Of a DNA stretch of 64,000 nucleotides, positions 8,297 through 16,392 are shown in pieces. Within the stretch, counting starts at the first letter, position 1. Every line of letters starts with the position of its first letter. The DNA comes from Nocardioides panacis (GTDB lineage: Bacteria > Actinomycetota > Actinomycetes > Propionibacteriales > Nocardioidaceae): positions 1,736,001 through 1,800,000 of the forward strand of contig NZ_CP077062.1 in assembly GCF_019039255.1 (NCBI RefSeq), written 5' to 3'. The notes under the pieces were generated by a model. The model did no database searches. It saw nothing but the letters and a program-made list of their open reading frames with translations, and was not told the DNA's origin. Position numbers and translations under genes: made by a program.

Positions 8297-8937
8297 CAGG
8301 AGTCCGCCTGGTCCGCCGGGGTGGCCGACCCGCCACCGGTGTAGCCCGGGAGTCCGGAAAGTCCCGGGAGCCGTGACAGCCGTGGCAGCCCGGGAAGGGG
8401 TGGGAGCCGCCGGAGCCCCGGGAGCCCTGGGAGCGCTGGGTGTCCCTGGTGACGGCCTGGCCCGGCGGCACGGACCCCCACGCTCAGGCGACGAGGCGGG
8501 TGCCACCCGACGGCGACGTGCACGATGACGCAGATGCGGTCGGCCAGCGCCAGCTGCCCGGCGACGGCCCCCCGGGTGGCGACCAGGCCGACCGACACCG
8601 CCCCCGGGGCTCCGGGTTCGCCCGTTCGGCCCGCTCGGCCAACCCGGTCGGCGGGCTCGGCGTGCTCGGCCTGCTCGGGACGGCTCGGAAGGTGAGCGCG
8701 GGCGGGGGCTGGGGTGCCCGGGTGCGCACGCAGGGTTGCGGGGCCGGGTGCGGGCACCTCGCCGGCCGGTGGCGTCGCCGCCGGTTGCCGCGGCGGCGGT
8801 GGGTCCGGGGCCGTCTGCAGGTGCGGCGGGAACGACGACGCCCCGGTCGCGGCAGACGCTAGTTCCGCCGTCTGACCGCTACCGGGGCGTACTCTGCGAA
8901 CGAAGCCCGCAGGGGCCTGGGCAATCGCCCAATCCAT
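8296..8937 (-). CDS. Hypothetical Pro-rich protein (start uncertain)
   Basis: ORF of up to 213 aa with a Pro/Ala-rich N-terminal half, a convincing hydrophobic segment (VGLVATRGAVAGQLALAD, then RICVIVHVAVGW), and a C-terminal run of LPGL-like imperfect repeats ending at 8296. The start is unclear: the ATG at 8937 is next to the tRNA gene, and coding character begins only near 8870. It ends in a one-base overlap with the next minus ORF. No family recognised; it could be a decayed island gene. Confidence 0.35.
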   Translation of the reverse strand: MDWAIAQAPAGFVRRVRPGSGQTAELASAATGASSFPPHLQTAPDPPPPRQPAATPPAGEVPAPGPATLRAHPGTPAPARAHLPSRPEQAEHAEPADRVGRAGRTGEPGAPGAVSVGLVATRGAVAGQLALADRICVIVHVAVGWHPPRRLSVGVRAAGPGRHQGHPALPGLPGLRRLPPLPGLPRLSRLPGLSGLPGYTGGGSATPADQADS

Positions 8938-8939
8938 CG

Positions 8940-9026
8940 TGTCCGAGGGGGGGACTTGAACCCCCACGCCCGATAAAGGGCACTAGCACCTCAAGCTAGC
9001 GCGTCTACCTATTCCGCCACCCGGAC
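8940..9026 (-). tRNA. tRNA-Leu (GAG)
   Basis: 87-nt type II tRNA. The acceptor arms GTCCGGG and CTCGGAC pair (one G-U), the discriminator is A, and CCA is not encoded. The anticodon stem CTAGC/GCTAG closes the loop TTGAGGT, giving anticodon GAG. A long variable arm (TGCCCTTTATCGGGCG) and the GGTTCAAGTCC T-arm are present. The 3' end faces the defence island on the left, the usual arrangement for an island integrated at a tRNA. Confidence 0.95.
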
Positions 9027-9128
9027 AGGGTGCGCATGCAGGACCCAGAACCGGCCCTGATTGCGGCCGTAACTGTAGCAAAAGCGGGGCCGGATCCTCG
9101 CATCGGGGAGGGGTGTCAGGATGGGCGC

Positions 9129-10454
9129 ATGACGACGCGAACCGAGGACCGAGAGCACGAGTCGTACGACCCGGCGGCCGAGGTGGTCGAGATCTGCCGG
9201 GACCTGATCCGGATGGACACCACGAACTACGGTGACGGGTCCGGCCCGGGGGAGCGCAAGGCCGCCGAGCACGTGGCCGCGCTGCTCGACGAGGTCGGGA
9301 TCGACTCCGAGCTCTACGAGGGCGTCGCCGGGCGCACGAACGTGGTCGCCCGCTGGGGGTCGGGGGACGGTGCGCCGCTGCTGCTGCACGGCCACCTGGA
9401 CGTCGTACCCGCCGAGGCGGACGACTGGACGGTCCACCCGTTCTCCGGCGAGGTGCAGGACGGCTACCTGTGGGGACGCGGCGCCGTGGACATGAAGGAC
9501 TTCGACGCGATGCTGCTGTCGGTCGTCCGGGCCCGGGCCCGCGCGGGCGTCGAGCCGCAGCGGCCGGTGGTGCTCTGCTTCACCGCCGACGAGGAGGCCG
9601 GCGGCCACCAGGGCGCCGAGCAGATCGTGCTGAACCGCCCGGACCTGCTGGAGGGCTGCACCGAGGGCATCGGCGAGGTCGGCGGGTTCAGCGCCACCGT
9701 GCGCGGCCGCCGGGTCTACCTGATCGAGGCCGCCGAGAAGGGCATGGCCTGGATGCGGCTGACCGCCAAGGGGCACGCCGGGCACGGCTCGATGCGGCAC
9801 CCGGACAACGCGGTGACCGCCCTGAGCGCGGCGGTCGCCCGGATCGGGGCGCACCAGTGGCCGGTCCGGCTCACGCCGTCCATGCAGGTGCTGCTGTCGT
9901 CGATCGGCGAGCTGGCCGGGGTCGAGGCCACCCCGGAGAACGCCGAGCAGCTCGTCGACGAGTTCGGTCCGGCCGCCCGGATGCTCGGCGCGGTCATCAA
10001 GCACACCACGAACCCGACGATGCTGAACGCCGGCTACAAGGTGAACGTGGTGCCCGGCGAGGCGACCGCGCACGTGGACGGCCGGTTCCTCCCGGGCTAC
10101 GAGGACGAGTTCTTCGACACGCTGGCGGAGCTGGTGGGGGACCGGATCACCATCGACTACGTGAGCAGGCAGTCGGGCCTGGAGACCACCTTCGACGGCC
10201 ACCTGGTCGACGTGATGACCAGCTCGCTGCTGGCCGAGGACCCCGACGCGCTGGTGGCGCCGTACCTGATGTCCGGCGGCACCGACGCCAAGCACTGGGA
10301 CAAGCTGGGCATCCGCTGCTTCGGCTTCGCGCCGCTGCGGCTGCCCGGCGACCTGGACTTCACCGCGCTGTTCCACGGCGTGGACGAGCGGGTGCCCACC
10401 GACGCGCTGGAGTTCGGCGCGCGGGTGTTCGACCGGTTCCTCGACCAGGCCTGA
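9129..10454 (+). CDS. M20 family metallopeptidase
   Basis: 441-aa M20/ArgE-DapE-type zinc peptidase or deacylase. Metal-ligand motifs are visible: LLLHGHLDVVPA, GRGAVDMKDFD, TADEEAGG with the catalytic Glu pair, and SGGTDAKHW near the C-terminus. The dimerisation insert lies in between (GHAGHGSMRHPDNAVTAL). It probably hydrolyses a dipeptide or N-acyl amino acid in the cytoplasm; the substrate cannot be told. The ATG at 9129 is chosen because upstream codons run towards the tRNA and lack coding character. It is the first core gene after the island. Confidence 0.85.
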   Translation: MTTRTEDREHESYDPAAEVVEICRDLIRMDTTNYGDGSGPGERKAAEHVAALLDEVGIDSELYEGVAGRTNVVARWGSGDGAPLLLHGHLDVVPAEADDWTVHPFSGEVQDGYLWGRGAVDMKDFDAMLLSVVRARARAGVEPQRPVVLCFTADEEAGGHQGAEQIVLNRPDLLEGCTEGIGEVGGFSATVRGRRVYLIEAAEKGMAWMRLTAKGHAGHGSMRHPDNAVTALSAAVARIGAHQWPVRLTPSMQVLLSSIGELAGVEATPENAEQLVDEFGPAARMLGAVIKHTTNPTMLNAGYKVNVVPGEATAHVDGRFLPGYEDEFFDTLAELVGDRITIDYVSRQSGLETTFDGHLVDVMTSSLLAEDPDALVAPYLMSGGTDAKHWDKLGIRCFGFAPLRLPGDLDFTALFHGVDERVPTDALEFGARVFDRFLDQA

Positions 10455-10470
10455 CCGGCCGGGGCGCGGG

Positions 10471-10980
10471 TCAGCCCTTGGCCAGACCGGAGTCCGGCTC
10501 GGTCGGCTGCCCGTCGAGCTGTACGTCGACCGGCACCACGACCACGGGGCAGGCCGCGTGACCGACCACCTGGGCGGCGGTGGAGCCCATCACCAGGCCC
10601 AGGAACCCGCCCGTGCCGCGGGACCCGACGACCAGCATCTCGGCGCCCCGCGAGGACTCGACGAGGCGTCGGCCGGCGGCCCCGTGCAGCACCTGGCAGG
10701 TCACCCCCGCGCCCTCCGGGAGACCGAGCGCCGCCACGTCGGCGCGCAGCCGCTCGCGGACCGCCGCCTCGAAGTCGGTCAACGGCGGGACGTACCCCGC
10801 GGCCCACGTCGACGGGCGGGGCGCCGAGGACAGTGACCAGGTGCGCACCACCAGCAGCGGGCAGCCCAGCCGGGCCGCGATCCGGGCCGCCCAGCGGACG
10901 GCCTGCGACGACGCCGGGGAGCCGTCGTGCCCCACGAGCAGCCCGCCGGACGCGTCGGCGGTGGTGGCGACCCGGTCCAT
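10471..10980 (-). CDS. Universal stress protein (UspA family)
   Basis: 169-aa single Usp domain with an alpha/beta nucleotide-binding fold. GLLVGHDGSPASSQAVRWA is at the N-terminus, and the ATP-binding signature is MLVVGSRGTGGFLGLVMGS followed by CPVVVVP. Proteins with this motif usually bind ATP and are induced by stress or growth arrest. A strong ribosome-binding site (AAGGAGGG on the minus strand) precedes the ATG. It is convergent with the M20 peptidase gene and upstream of nothing obviously related, so it is likely monocistronic. Confidence 0.9.
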   Translation of the reverse strand: MDRVATTADASGGLLVGHDGSPASSQAVRWAARIAARLGCPLLVVRTWSLSSAPRPSTWAAGYVPPLTDFEAAVRERLRADVAALGLPEGAGVTCQVLHGAAGRRLVESSRGAEMLVVGSRGTGGFLGLVMGSTAAQVVGHAACPVVVVPVDVQLDGQPTEPDSGLAKG

Positions 10981-11003
10981 GGCGGACCCTCCTTCGGGGT
11001 GGC

Positions 11004-11246
11004 TCAGACGTAGTAGGTCGAGCGCTGCCGGATGATCTTGCGGCGCAGCACGACCCGGCGGGTGCCGTCGGGGGAGAGCCGGAGCCGGTCCAGCTCCCAG
11101 CCCCCGTGCTCGGCGCGGTCGACCAGCATCCGGGTCACCGAGCTGCGCGAGAGCTCGCGCGAGAGGGTCAGCCGCTCGAACTCGTACTCCACACCGGGGT
11201 TCAGCGCACGACGCTGCGCGGAGGTGTGGATCTTCGTGCCTGGCAT
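11004..11246 (-). CDS. DUF5703 family protein
   Basis: 80-aa conserved actinobacterial protein matching DUF5703 by its core YEFERLTLSREL, HGGWELDRLRLSPDGTRR and the basic tail VVLRRKIIRQRS. No enzymatic residues are recognisable; small size and strong charge suggest a binding or accessory role. The ATG at 11246 is preferred over the ATG at 11267 because homologues start close to the YEF segment. Function unknown. Confidence 0.75.
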   Translation of the reverse strand: MPGTKIHTSAQRRALNPGVEYEFERLTLSRELSRSSVTRMLVDRAEHGGWELDRLRLSPDGTRRVVLRRKIIRQRSTYYV

Positions 11247-11295
11247 GCAGTCAATCCTGACATGCACCGGCGACGGTGTCCCGTGAAGGCCCCCG

Positions 11296-12252
11296 TCAGC
11301 CCTCGCCCGGTCCGGACACGTCGTCGAGGGCGGCGACGATCTGGTCGGGCAGCTCGAGCTCCTCGACGGTCAGCGAGCCGCGCAGCTGGGCGGCCGTCCG
11401 GGCGCCGACGATCGGGGCCACCACGCCGGGCCGGTCGCGGACCCAGGTCAGCGCCACCTCGAGCGGCGACCAGTCCAGGCCTTCGGCTGCGCGCGCCACT
11501 GCCTCGACGATCCGGGAGTGCCGCTCGCCGAGGTAGCTGCCCACGAAGTTGGCGAAGTGCGGCGAGGCGGCGCGCGAGTCGGCCGGCGTGCCGTGGCGGT
11601 ACTTCCCGGTGAGCACGCCGCGGCCCAGCGGGGACCACGGCAGCACGCCGAGGCCCATCGCCTCGGCCGCCGGCAGCACCTCGGTCTCCGCGCGGCGGTT
11701 CACCAGGGAGTACTCCACCTGGTTCGACGCCAGCGTGGCCCGGCCGGGGACCGCGCGCTGCCAGGTCGCGGCCTGGGCGGACTGCCAGCCGGCGTAGTTC
11801 GACACCCCGACGTACGCCGCGCGACCGGTCGCCACCGCGTAGTCGAGCGCCGTCAGCGTCTCCTCCAGCGGGGTGTCCTCCACCCAGGTGTGCACCTGCC
11901 AGAGATCGACGTGGTCGACCCCGAGACGGCGCAGCGACGCGTCCAGGGTGCTGATCAGGTAGCCGCGCGACGCGTTGGTCTCCCGGCTGCCCCGGCCCCG
12001 GCTGATCCCGGCCTTGGTGGCGAGCACCAGGTCGTCGCGCTGCACGACGTCGCCGATCAGCGAGCCGATCAGCTCCTCGGACGCGCCCTCGCCGTACCCG
12101 GCCGCGGTGTCCACGAGGGTGCCACCGGCCTCGGTGAAGGCGACCATCTGGTCGCGGGCCTCGTGCTCGTCGGTGTCGCGTCCCCAGGTGAGGGTGCCGA
12201 GTCCCAGGCGGGAGACCTTCAGCCCGGTGCGACCCAGGTAGCGCTGCTGCAT
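11296..12252 (-). CDS. Aldo/keto reductase
   Basis: 318-aa NADPH-dependent aldo/keto reductase with a TIM barrel. The catalytic tetrad is visible: Asp48 and Tyr53 in VDTAAGYGEG, Lys80 in LATKAG, His121 in WQVHTW. The C-terminal cofactor segment (PIVGARTAAQLRGSL) is typical of the family. It starts MQQRYLGRTGLKVSRLGLGT, the usual beginning of these proteins, so the start is secure. A TAGCGT box ends 6 bp before the ATG, suggesting a leaderless transcript. Substrate unknown. Confidence 0.9.
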   Translation of the reverse strand: MQQRYLGRTGLKVSRLGLGTLTWGRDTDEHEARDQMVAFTEAGGTLVDTAAGYGEGASEELIGSLIGDVVQRDDLVLATKAGISRGRGSRETNASRGYLISTLDASLRRLGVDHVDLWQVHTWVEDTPLEETLTALDYAVATGRAAYVGVSNYAGWQSAQAATWQRAVPGRATLASNQVEYSLVNRRAETEVLPAAEAMGLGVLPWSPLGRGVLTGKYRHGTPADSRAASPHFANFVGSYLGERHSRIVEAVARAAEGLDWSPLEVALTWVRDRPGVVAPIVGARTAAQLRGSLTVEELELPDQIVAALDDVSGPGEG

Positions 12253-12258
12253 GCCGCA

Positions 12259-12264
12259 ACGCTA
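12259..12264 (-). promoter_or_regulatory. -10 box of a leaderless promoter (aldo/keto reductase)
   Basis: TAGCGT on the minus strand, six bases before the ATG at 12252, so transcription should begin at or next to the start codon. Confidence 0.5.
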
Positions 12265-12388
12265 TCGAGGCGGGGCCTGCCCAGCCCCTCCGGCTCGCCG
12301 TACGACGTCCGCCGAGCCTTCATGCTGCGGTCACGTTCAGCCCCGTAGGGTGTGCGGCAGCCCGGAACCGGACCACCAGGAAGAGCAG

Positions 12389-13219
12389 ATGGACTACTGG
12401 CAAGCAATCATCCTCGGCATCGTCGAGGGGCTGACCGAGTTCCTCCCGGTGTCCAGCACCGGTCACCTCACGATCGCCGAGAAGCTCCTCGGCCTCTCCA
12501 CGAGCGACCCGGGGGTGACGGGCTTCACCGCGGTGATCCAGATGGGCGCCATCGTCGCGGTCATCGTCTTCTTCGCCCGGGACATCTGGCGGATCATCGT
12601 CGGCTGGTTCCAGGGGCTGTACAAGCCCGAGCTCCGCGGGACGCTCGACCACCGGATGGGGTGGTACGTCATCCTCGGGTCGATCCCGATCGGCATCGTG
12701 GGCTTCGCGCTCAAGGACGTGATCAAGAACGACCTGCGGTCGCTGTGGGTCGTCGGCGTCGCCCTCATCCTGTGGAGCGCGGTGATGCTCTTCGCGGAGC
12801 ACCGCGCGCGGCAGACCCGGGAGGAGCGGGACCTCACCCTCATCGACGCACTCGTCGTCGGCCTGGTGCAGTGCATCGCCCTGGTCCCGGGGGTCTCACG
12901 CTCCGGGGCGACCATCTCGGCCGGCCTGCTCCGGGGCCTGGACCGGGTCACCGCCACCCGGCTGTCGTTCTTCCTGTCGATCCCGGCCCTGCTGGCCGCC
13001 GGGCTGTTCGAGCTCAGGGACGCGCTCGGCAGCGACGGGGTGGGTCTCGGCCCGACCCTGGTGGGGACCGTCGTCAGCTTCGTGGTCGCCTACGCGAGCA
13101 TCGCCTGGCTGCTGAAGTTCGTCGCCGGCAACTCGATCGGGAAGTTCGTGCCCTACCGCGTCGGGCTCGGCGTGCTGCTGCTCTTCGCGCTCAGCGCCGG
13201 CTGGATGACCGCGACCTGA
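12389..13219 (+). CDS. uppP: Undecaprenyl-diphosphatase UppP (BacA)
   Basis: 276-aa integral membrane phosphatase that recycles undecaprenyl diphosphate to the monophosphate for cell-wall lipid carriers; it also underlies bacitracin resistance in this family. The two signature regions are present: GIVEGLTEFLPVSSTGHL at residues 9-26 and LVPGVSRSGATISAGLLRG in the second half, with several hydrophobic helices between and after them. AGGAAGAG precedes the ATG. A TAGGGT box at 12345-12350 is a likely -10. It is convergent with corA, 13 bp apart. Confidence 0.95.
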   Translation: MDYWQAIILGIVEGLTEFLPVSSTGHLTIAEKLLGLSTSDPGVTGFTAVIQMGAIVAVIVFFARDIWRIIVGWFQGLYKPELRGTLDHRMGWYVILGSIPIGIVGFALKDVIKNDLRSLWVVGVALILWSAVMLFAEHRARQTREERDLTLIDALVVGLVQCIALVPGVSRSGATISAGLLRGLDRVTATRLSFFLSIPALLAAGLFELRDALGSDGVGLGPTLVGTVVSFVVAYASIAWLLKFVAGNSIGKFVPYRVGLGVLLLFALSAGWMTAT

Positions 13220-13232
13220 GCCGGACCGGCTC

Positions 13233-14213
13233 CTAGAGCCAGCCGGACTTCTTGAAGAACCGGTAGAGCACCACGCTGGACACCAGCATCAGGCCGAGGG
13301 CGTAGAAGTACCCGTAGTGCCAGCGCAGCTCCGGCATGTTGGAGAAGTTCATGCCGTAGACACCGGCGACCAGGGTGCCCACCGCGGCGATCGCGACCCA
13401 GGCCGAGATCTTCCGCATGTCCTCGTTCTGCTGGACGCTGATCTGCGCCAGGTGCGCGTCGAACGCGGTCGACAGCAGGGTGTCCAGCGTCTCGATCGCC
13501 TCCGTCACCCGGATCACGTGGTCGGTCACGTCCCGGAAGAACGGCGCGGCCTCCTGGGTCACGAACGGCACCGAGCCGGTGGCGAAGCGCTTCATCGGCT
13601 CGCGGAGCGGGAGCACCGCCCGCCGCACCTCGGCGAGCTCGCGCTTGAGGATGTAGATGCGCTGCGAGTCCTGGGTGCGGATCGGGGAGAACACCGAGGC
13701 CTCGACCTCGTCGACGTCCTCCTCCAGCGCGGTCGCGACCGACTCGTACTCGTCGACGACCCGGTCGCAGATCGCGTAGACCACGGCGGAGGGGCCGTGC
13801 CCGAGCACCGCGGTCTGCTTCTCCAGGTCCAGCCGCGCGGAGTGCAGCTCGGTGCCCTTGCCGTGCCGGACGCTGACGACGTAGTTGCGGCCGACGAACA
13901 GGTTGATCTCCCCGGTCTCGACGGCGTCGTCCTCGTCGACGTACCAGAGGGTCTTGACGACCAGGAAGAGCCCTTCGGCGTACCGCTCGAGCTTGGGCCG
14001 CTGGTGCGCCTTGAGCGCGTCCTCCACGGCCAGCGGGTGCAGGGAGAAGATCTCCGCGACGTGGTTGAGCTCGTGCTCCGCCGGCTCGTGCATGCCGACC
14101 CACACGAAGTCGCCGGCACCGCCGGCACGGTCACGGAGCTCGGCGAGGTCCTCCTTGGTGCAGTCCACGGGGACTCTTACGCCGCCGCGGTAGAGGGCGC
14201 TGTCGACGATCAT
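13233..14213 (-). CDS. corA: CorA family magnesium/cobalt transporter
   Basis: 326-aa CorA-type channel for divalent cations. The soluble N-terminal domain and long helices are followed by two C-terminal membrane helices, with the defining YGMNF motif at the end of the first. The highly charged C-terminus (FFKKSGWL) is typical. The start MIVDSALYRGG at 14213 matches actinobacterial CorA proteins; longer open frames upstream are antisense to the next gene. A TACCCT box lies 7 bp before the ATG. Confidence 0.9.
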   Translation of the reverse strand: MIVDSALYRGGVRVPVDCTKEDLAELRDRAGGAGDFVWVGMHEPAEHELNHVAEIFSLHPLAVEDALKAHQRPKLERYAEGLFLVVKTLWYVDEDDAVETGEINLFVGRNYVVSVRHGKGTELHSARLDLEKQTAVLGHGPSAVVYAICDRVVDEYESVATALEEDVDEVEASVFSPIRTQDSQRIYILKRELAEVRRAVLPLREPMKRFATGSVPFVTQEAAPFFRDVTDHVIRVTEAIETLDTLLSTAFDAHLAQISVQQNEDMRKISAWVAIAAVGTLVAGVYGMNFSNMPELRWHYGYFYALGLMLVSSVVLYRFFKKSGWL

Positions 14214-14220
14214 GGCGCTC

Positions 14221-14226
14221 AGGGTA
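14221..14226 (-). promoter_or_regulatory. -10 box of a leaderless promoter (corA)
   Basis: TACCCT on the minus strand with a 7-bp gap to the corA ATG. It overlaps the territory of the divergent promoter at 14234-14239; the whole intergenic space is 33 bp. Confidence 0.5.
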
Positions 14227-14233
14227 CGTGCCC

Positions 14234-14239
14234 TAGCCT
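14234..14239 (+). promoter_or_regulatory. -10 box of a leaderless promoter (histidine phosphatase)
   Basis: TAGCCT with a 7-bp gap to the ATG at 14247. Its -35 region would fall on the start of corA. Confidence 0.5.
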
Positions 14240-14246
14240 CTGCTAC

Positions 14247-14960
14247 ATGCCAACCCTGATCCTCGCCCGACACGGCCGCACCACCGCCAACGCGACCGGC
14301 GTGCTCGCCGGGCGGAGCAAGGGCGTGCACCTCGACGAGCGCGGCACCGAGCAGGCCCGGGCCGCGGGGGAGCGGCTGGCCGGGCTGACCCTGTCCGCGG
14401 TGGTCACCAGCCCGCTGGAGCGCTGCCGGGAGACCGCCCGGGCGATCGTCCGGCAGCAGCCCACGCCGCCCGCGACCGCCACCGAGCGCGGCCTGGTCGA
14501 GTGCGACTACGGCTCCTGGACCGGCCGCGAGCTGAAGACCCTCGCCAAGGAGCCGATGTGGAAGACCGTGCAGGCGCACCCGTCGGCCGCCCAGTTCCCC
14601 GAGGGCGAGTCGATGGCCGAGATGTCGGCCCGCGCGGTCGCCGCGGTCCGGCGGTGGGACGCCAGGATCGAGGCGGAGCACGGTCCCGACGCGGTGTGGG
14701 TCGCGGTCAGCCACGGTGACGTGATCAAGGCGATCCTCGCCGACGCGCTCGGCAACCACCTCGACACCTTCCAGCGGATCATGGTCGACCCGGCGTCCCT
14801 GTCGGTGGTGCGCTACACCCCGCTGCGCCCCTTCGTGGTGAGCATGAACACCTCCGCCGGGGACCTCGCGCACCTCAGGCCGCCGGCCAAGAAGGGCCGC
14901 AGCAGCCGCAGGCGCAGCAGCGACGCGGCCGTCGGCGGTGGCGCTGGGACCACCCCCTAG
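14247..14960 (+). CDS. Histidine phosphatase family protein (MSMEG_4193-type)
   Basis: 237-aa phosphoglycerate-mutase-like phosphatase. The catalytic RHG (8-10) in LILARHGRT, the SPLERCRETA segment, the acid residue in VECDYGSW and the second histidine in VSHGDVIKAIL are all visible. It is the first gene of a conserved actinobacterial run: phosphatase, DUF3090, SCO1664-type kinase, mshC. The basic C-terminal tail (KKGRSSRRRSS) is variable in the family. The substrate is not known with certainty; small phosphorylated metabolites are likely. Confidence 0.85.
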   Translation: MPTLILARHGRTTANATGVLAGRSKGVHLDERGTEQARAAGERLAGLTLSAVVTSPLERCRETARAIVRQQPTPPATATERGLVECDYGSWTGRELKTLAKEPMWKTVQAHPSAAQFPEGESMAEMSARAVAAVRRWDARIEAEHGPDAVWVAVSHGDVIKAILADALGNHLDTFQRIMVDPASLSVVRYTPLRPFVVSMNTSAGDLAHLRPPAKKGRSSRRRSSDAAVGGGAGTTP

Positions 14961-14963
14961 GCT
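14958..14963 (+). promoter_or_regulatory. -10 box of a leaderless promoter (DUF3090 gene)
   Basis: TAGGCT, starting within the stop codon of the preceding gene and ending 6 bp before the ATG at 14970. It would let the DUF3090 gene be transcribed on its own as well as by read-through. Confidence 0.45.
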
Positions 14964-14969
14964 CGGACC

Positions 14970-15560
14970 ATGGCATCGGTGATCCACAGCTTCGACCCGC
15001 CCGAGCGCTTCGTCGCCGGCACGGTCGGTCCTCCTGGCCAACGCACGTTCTTCCTGCAGGCGCGCACCGGTGCGCGAGTCACCAGCGTGGCCCTGGAGAA
15101 GCAGCAGGTCTCGGTGCTGGCCGAGCGCATCGACGAGCTGCTCGACGAGCTGATCTCCTCCACCGACGCGGAGGCCGCCATCCCCGCGATGCCGCCGGTC
15201 GCGCTGGAGGACAACGGTCCCCTCGAGCAGCCGATCGTCGAGGAGTTCCGGGCCGGCACGATGACGCTGTCGTGGGACTCCGCCGACGAGCGGATCGTCG
15301 TCGAGGTGTTCCCGTTCAACGACGCCACCGTGGTCGAGCCGGGCACCCCCGAGGAGGAGATCGAGGAGCCCGAGCCCGAGGAGGTGCTCGTCGTGCGGCT
15401 GCCCGCCGGGCTGGCGCGGGCGTTCAGCAAGCGCGCGCAGGCCGTCGTCGGCGCCGGGCGCGAGCCCTGCCCGTTCTGCGGTGGGCCGCTCGACCCGTCC
15501 GGCCACCTGTGCCCGCGGGCCAACGGCTTCCGCCGGACCACGGTCGAACCGGACGCATGA
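14970..15560 (+). CDS. DUF3090 family protein
   Basis: 196-aa conserved actinobacterial protein. It begins IHSFDPPERFVAGTVG and has RTFFLQAR, a central acidic stretch, and a C-terminal CPFCGGPLDPSGHLCPR that looks like a zinc-binding knuckle (CxxC plus a further Cys). It overlaps the next gene by 4 bp (ATGA), so the two are translationally coupled. The DUF3090-SCO1664 pair next to mshC is a recurring arrangement; its biochemical role is unknown. Confidence 0.9.
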   Translation: MASVIHSFDPPERFVAGTVGPPGQRTFFLQARTGARVTSVALEKQQVSVLAERIDELLDELISSTDAEAAIPAMPPVALEDNGPLEQPIVEEFRAGTMTLSWDSADERIVVEVFPFNDATVVEPGTPEEEIEEPEPEEVLVVRLPAGLARAFSKRAQAVVGAGREPCPFCGGPLDPSGHLCPRANGFRRTTVEPDA

Positions 15561-16369
15561 GCTCACCCGCCGGCGAGACGGACGAGCACGAGCTGCTGAA
15601 CCGCGGCGAGATCGAGCTGCAGGGCCGGATCATGCCGGCCTCGAACGCCACCTTCTTCGGCACGGTGACCCTGGACGGGGTGAGCATCGACTGCGTCTAC
15701 AAGCCGGTGGCCGGCGAGCGTCCGCTGTGGGACTTCCCCGACGGCACGCTCGCGCGGCGTGAGGTGGCGGCGTACGTCGTGTCCGAGGCGCTGGGCTGGG
15801 ACGTCGTGCCCCCGACCGTGCTGCGCGGAGACGCCCCCGCCGGCCTCGGCATGGTGCAGGCCTGGCGGGAGCCGGACGCCGGCCAGGACCCGGTCGACCT
15901 GGTGCCCACCGGGTCGGCACCCGAGGGCTACCTGCACGTGCTCGACGCCTACGACGGCGACGACCGGCCGGTCTCGCTGGTCCACGAGGACTCCGTGGCG
16001 CTGCGCCGGATGGCGGTGTTCGACATCGTGGTGAACAACGCCGACCGCAAGGGCGGGCACGTCCTGGCGATGCCCGACGGGCACCGGTTCGGCGTCGACC
16101 ACGGCGTCGCCTTCAACGTCGAGGACAAGCTCCGGACCGTGCTGTGGGGCTGGGCGCGCCAGCCCCTGGACCCCGAGGACGCGGCGGGCGTGCGGTCGCT
16201 CCTCGACCGGCTGGCCACCCCGACCAGCGAGCTGGCGGTGCTGCTCGGCGACCTCCTCGACGCGGACGAGGTGCTGACGACCCGGCTGCGCTGCGAGGCG
16301 CTGCTGCGCCGCAACGCCATGCCGATGCCGTCCGGGGGCGGGCCCTCCATCCCGTGGCCGGCCTTCTGA
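15557..16369 (+). CDS. SCO1664 family (PI3/4-kinase-like) protein
   Basis: 270-aa protein of the SCO1664 family, annotated elsewhere as phosphatidylinositol-kinase-like. The kinase-like signatures are YKPVAGERPLWDFPDGTLARREVAA near the N-terminus, then FDIVVNNADRKGGHVL (catalytic-loop-like) and FGVDHGVAFN (metal-binding Asp). The ATG overlaps the DUF3090 stop by 4 bp. Whether it phosphorylates a protein, a lipid or a small molecule is not known. Confidence 0.85.
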   Translation: MSSPAGETDEHELLNRGEIELQGRIMPASNATFFGTVTLDGVSIDCVYKPVAGERPLWDFPDGTLARREVAAYVVSEALGWDVVPPTVLRGDAPAGLGMVQAWREPDAGQDPVDLVPTGSAPEGYLHVLDAYDGDDRPVSLVHEDSVALRRMAVFDIVVNNADRKGGHVLAMPDGHRFGVDHGVAFNVEDKLRTVLWGWARQPLDPEDAAGVRSLLDRLATPTSELAVLLGDLLDADEVLTTRLRCEALLRRNAMPMPSGGGPSIPWPAF

Positions 16370-16380
16370 GGCCCGGCCGT

Positions 16381-16386
16381 TAGGCT
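16381..16386 (+). promoter_or_regulatory. -10 box of a leaderless promoter (mshC)
   Basis: TAGGCT ending 6 bp before the mshC ATG at 16393. Confidence 0.5.
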
Positions 16387-16392
16387 TCCGGC

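Noticed and set aside
13220-13232. Terminator between uppP and corA
   Set aside because: The gap is only 13 bp; a short GC dyad can be drawn but without a T-run.
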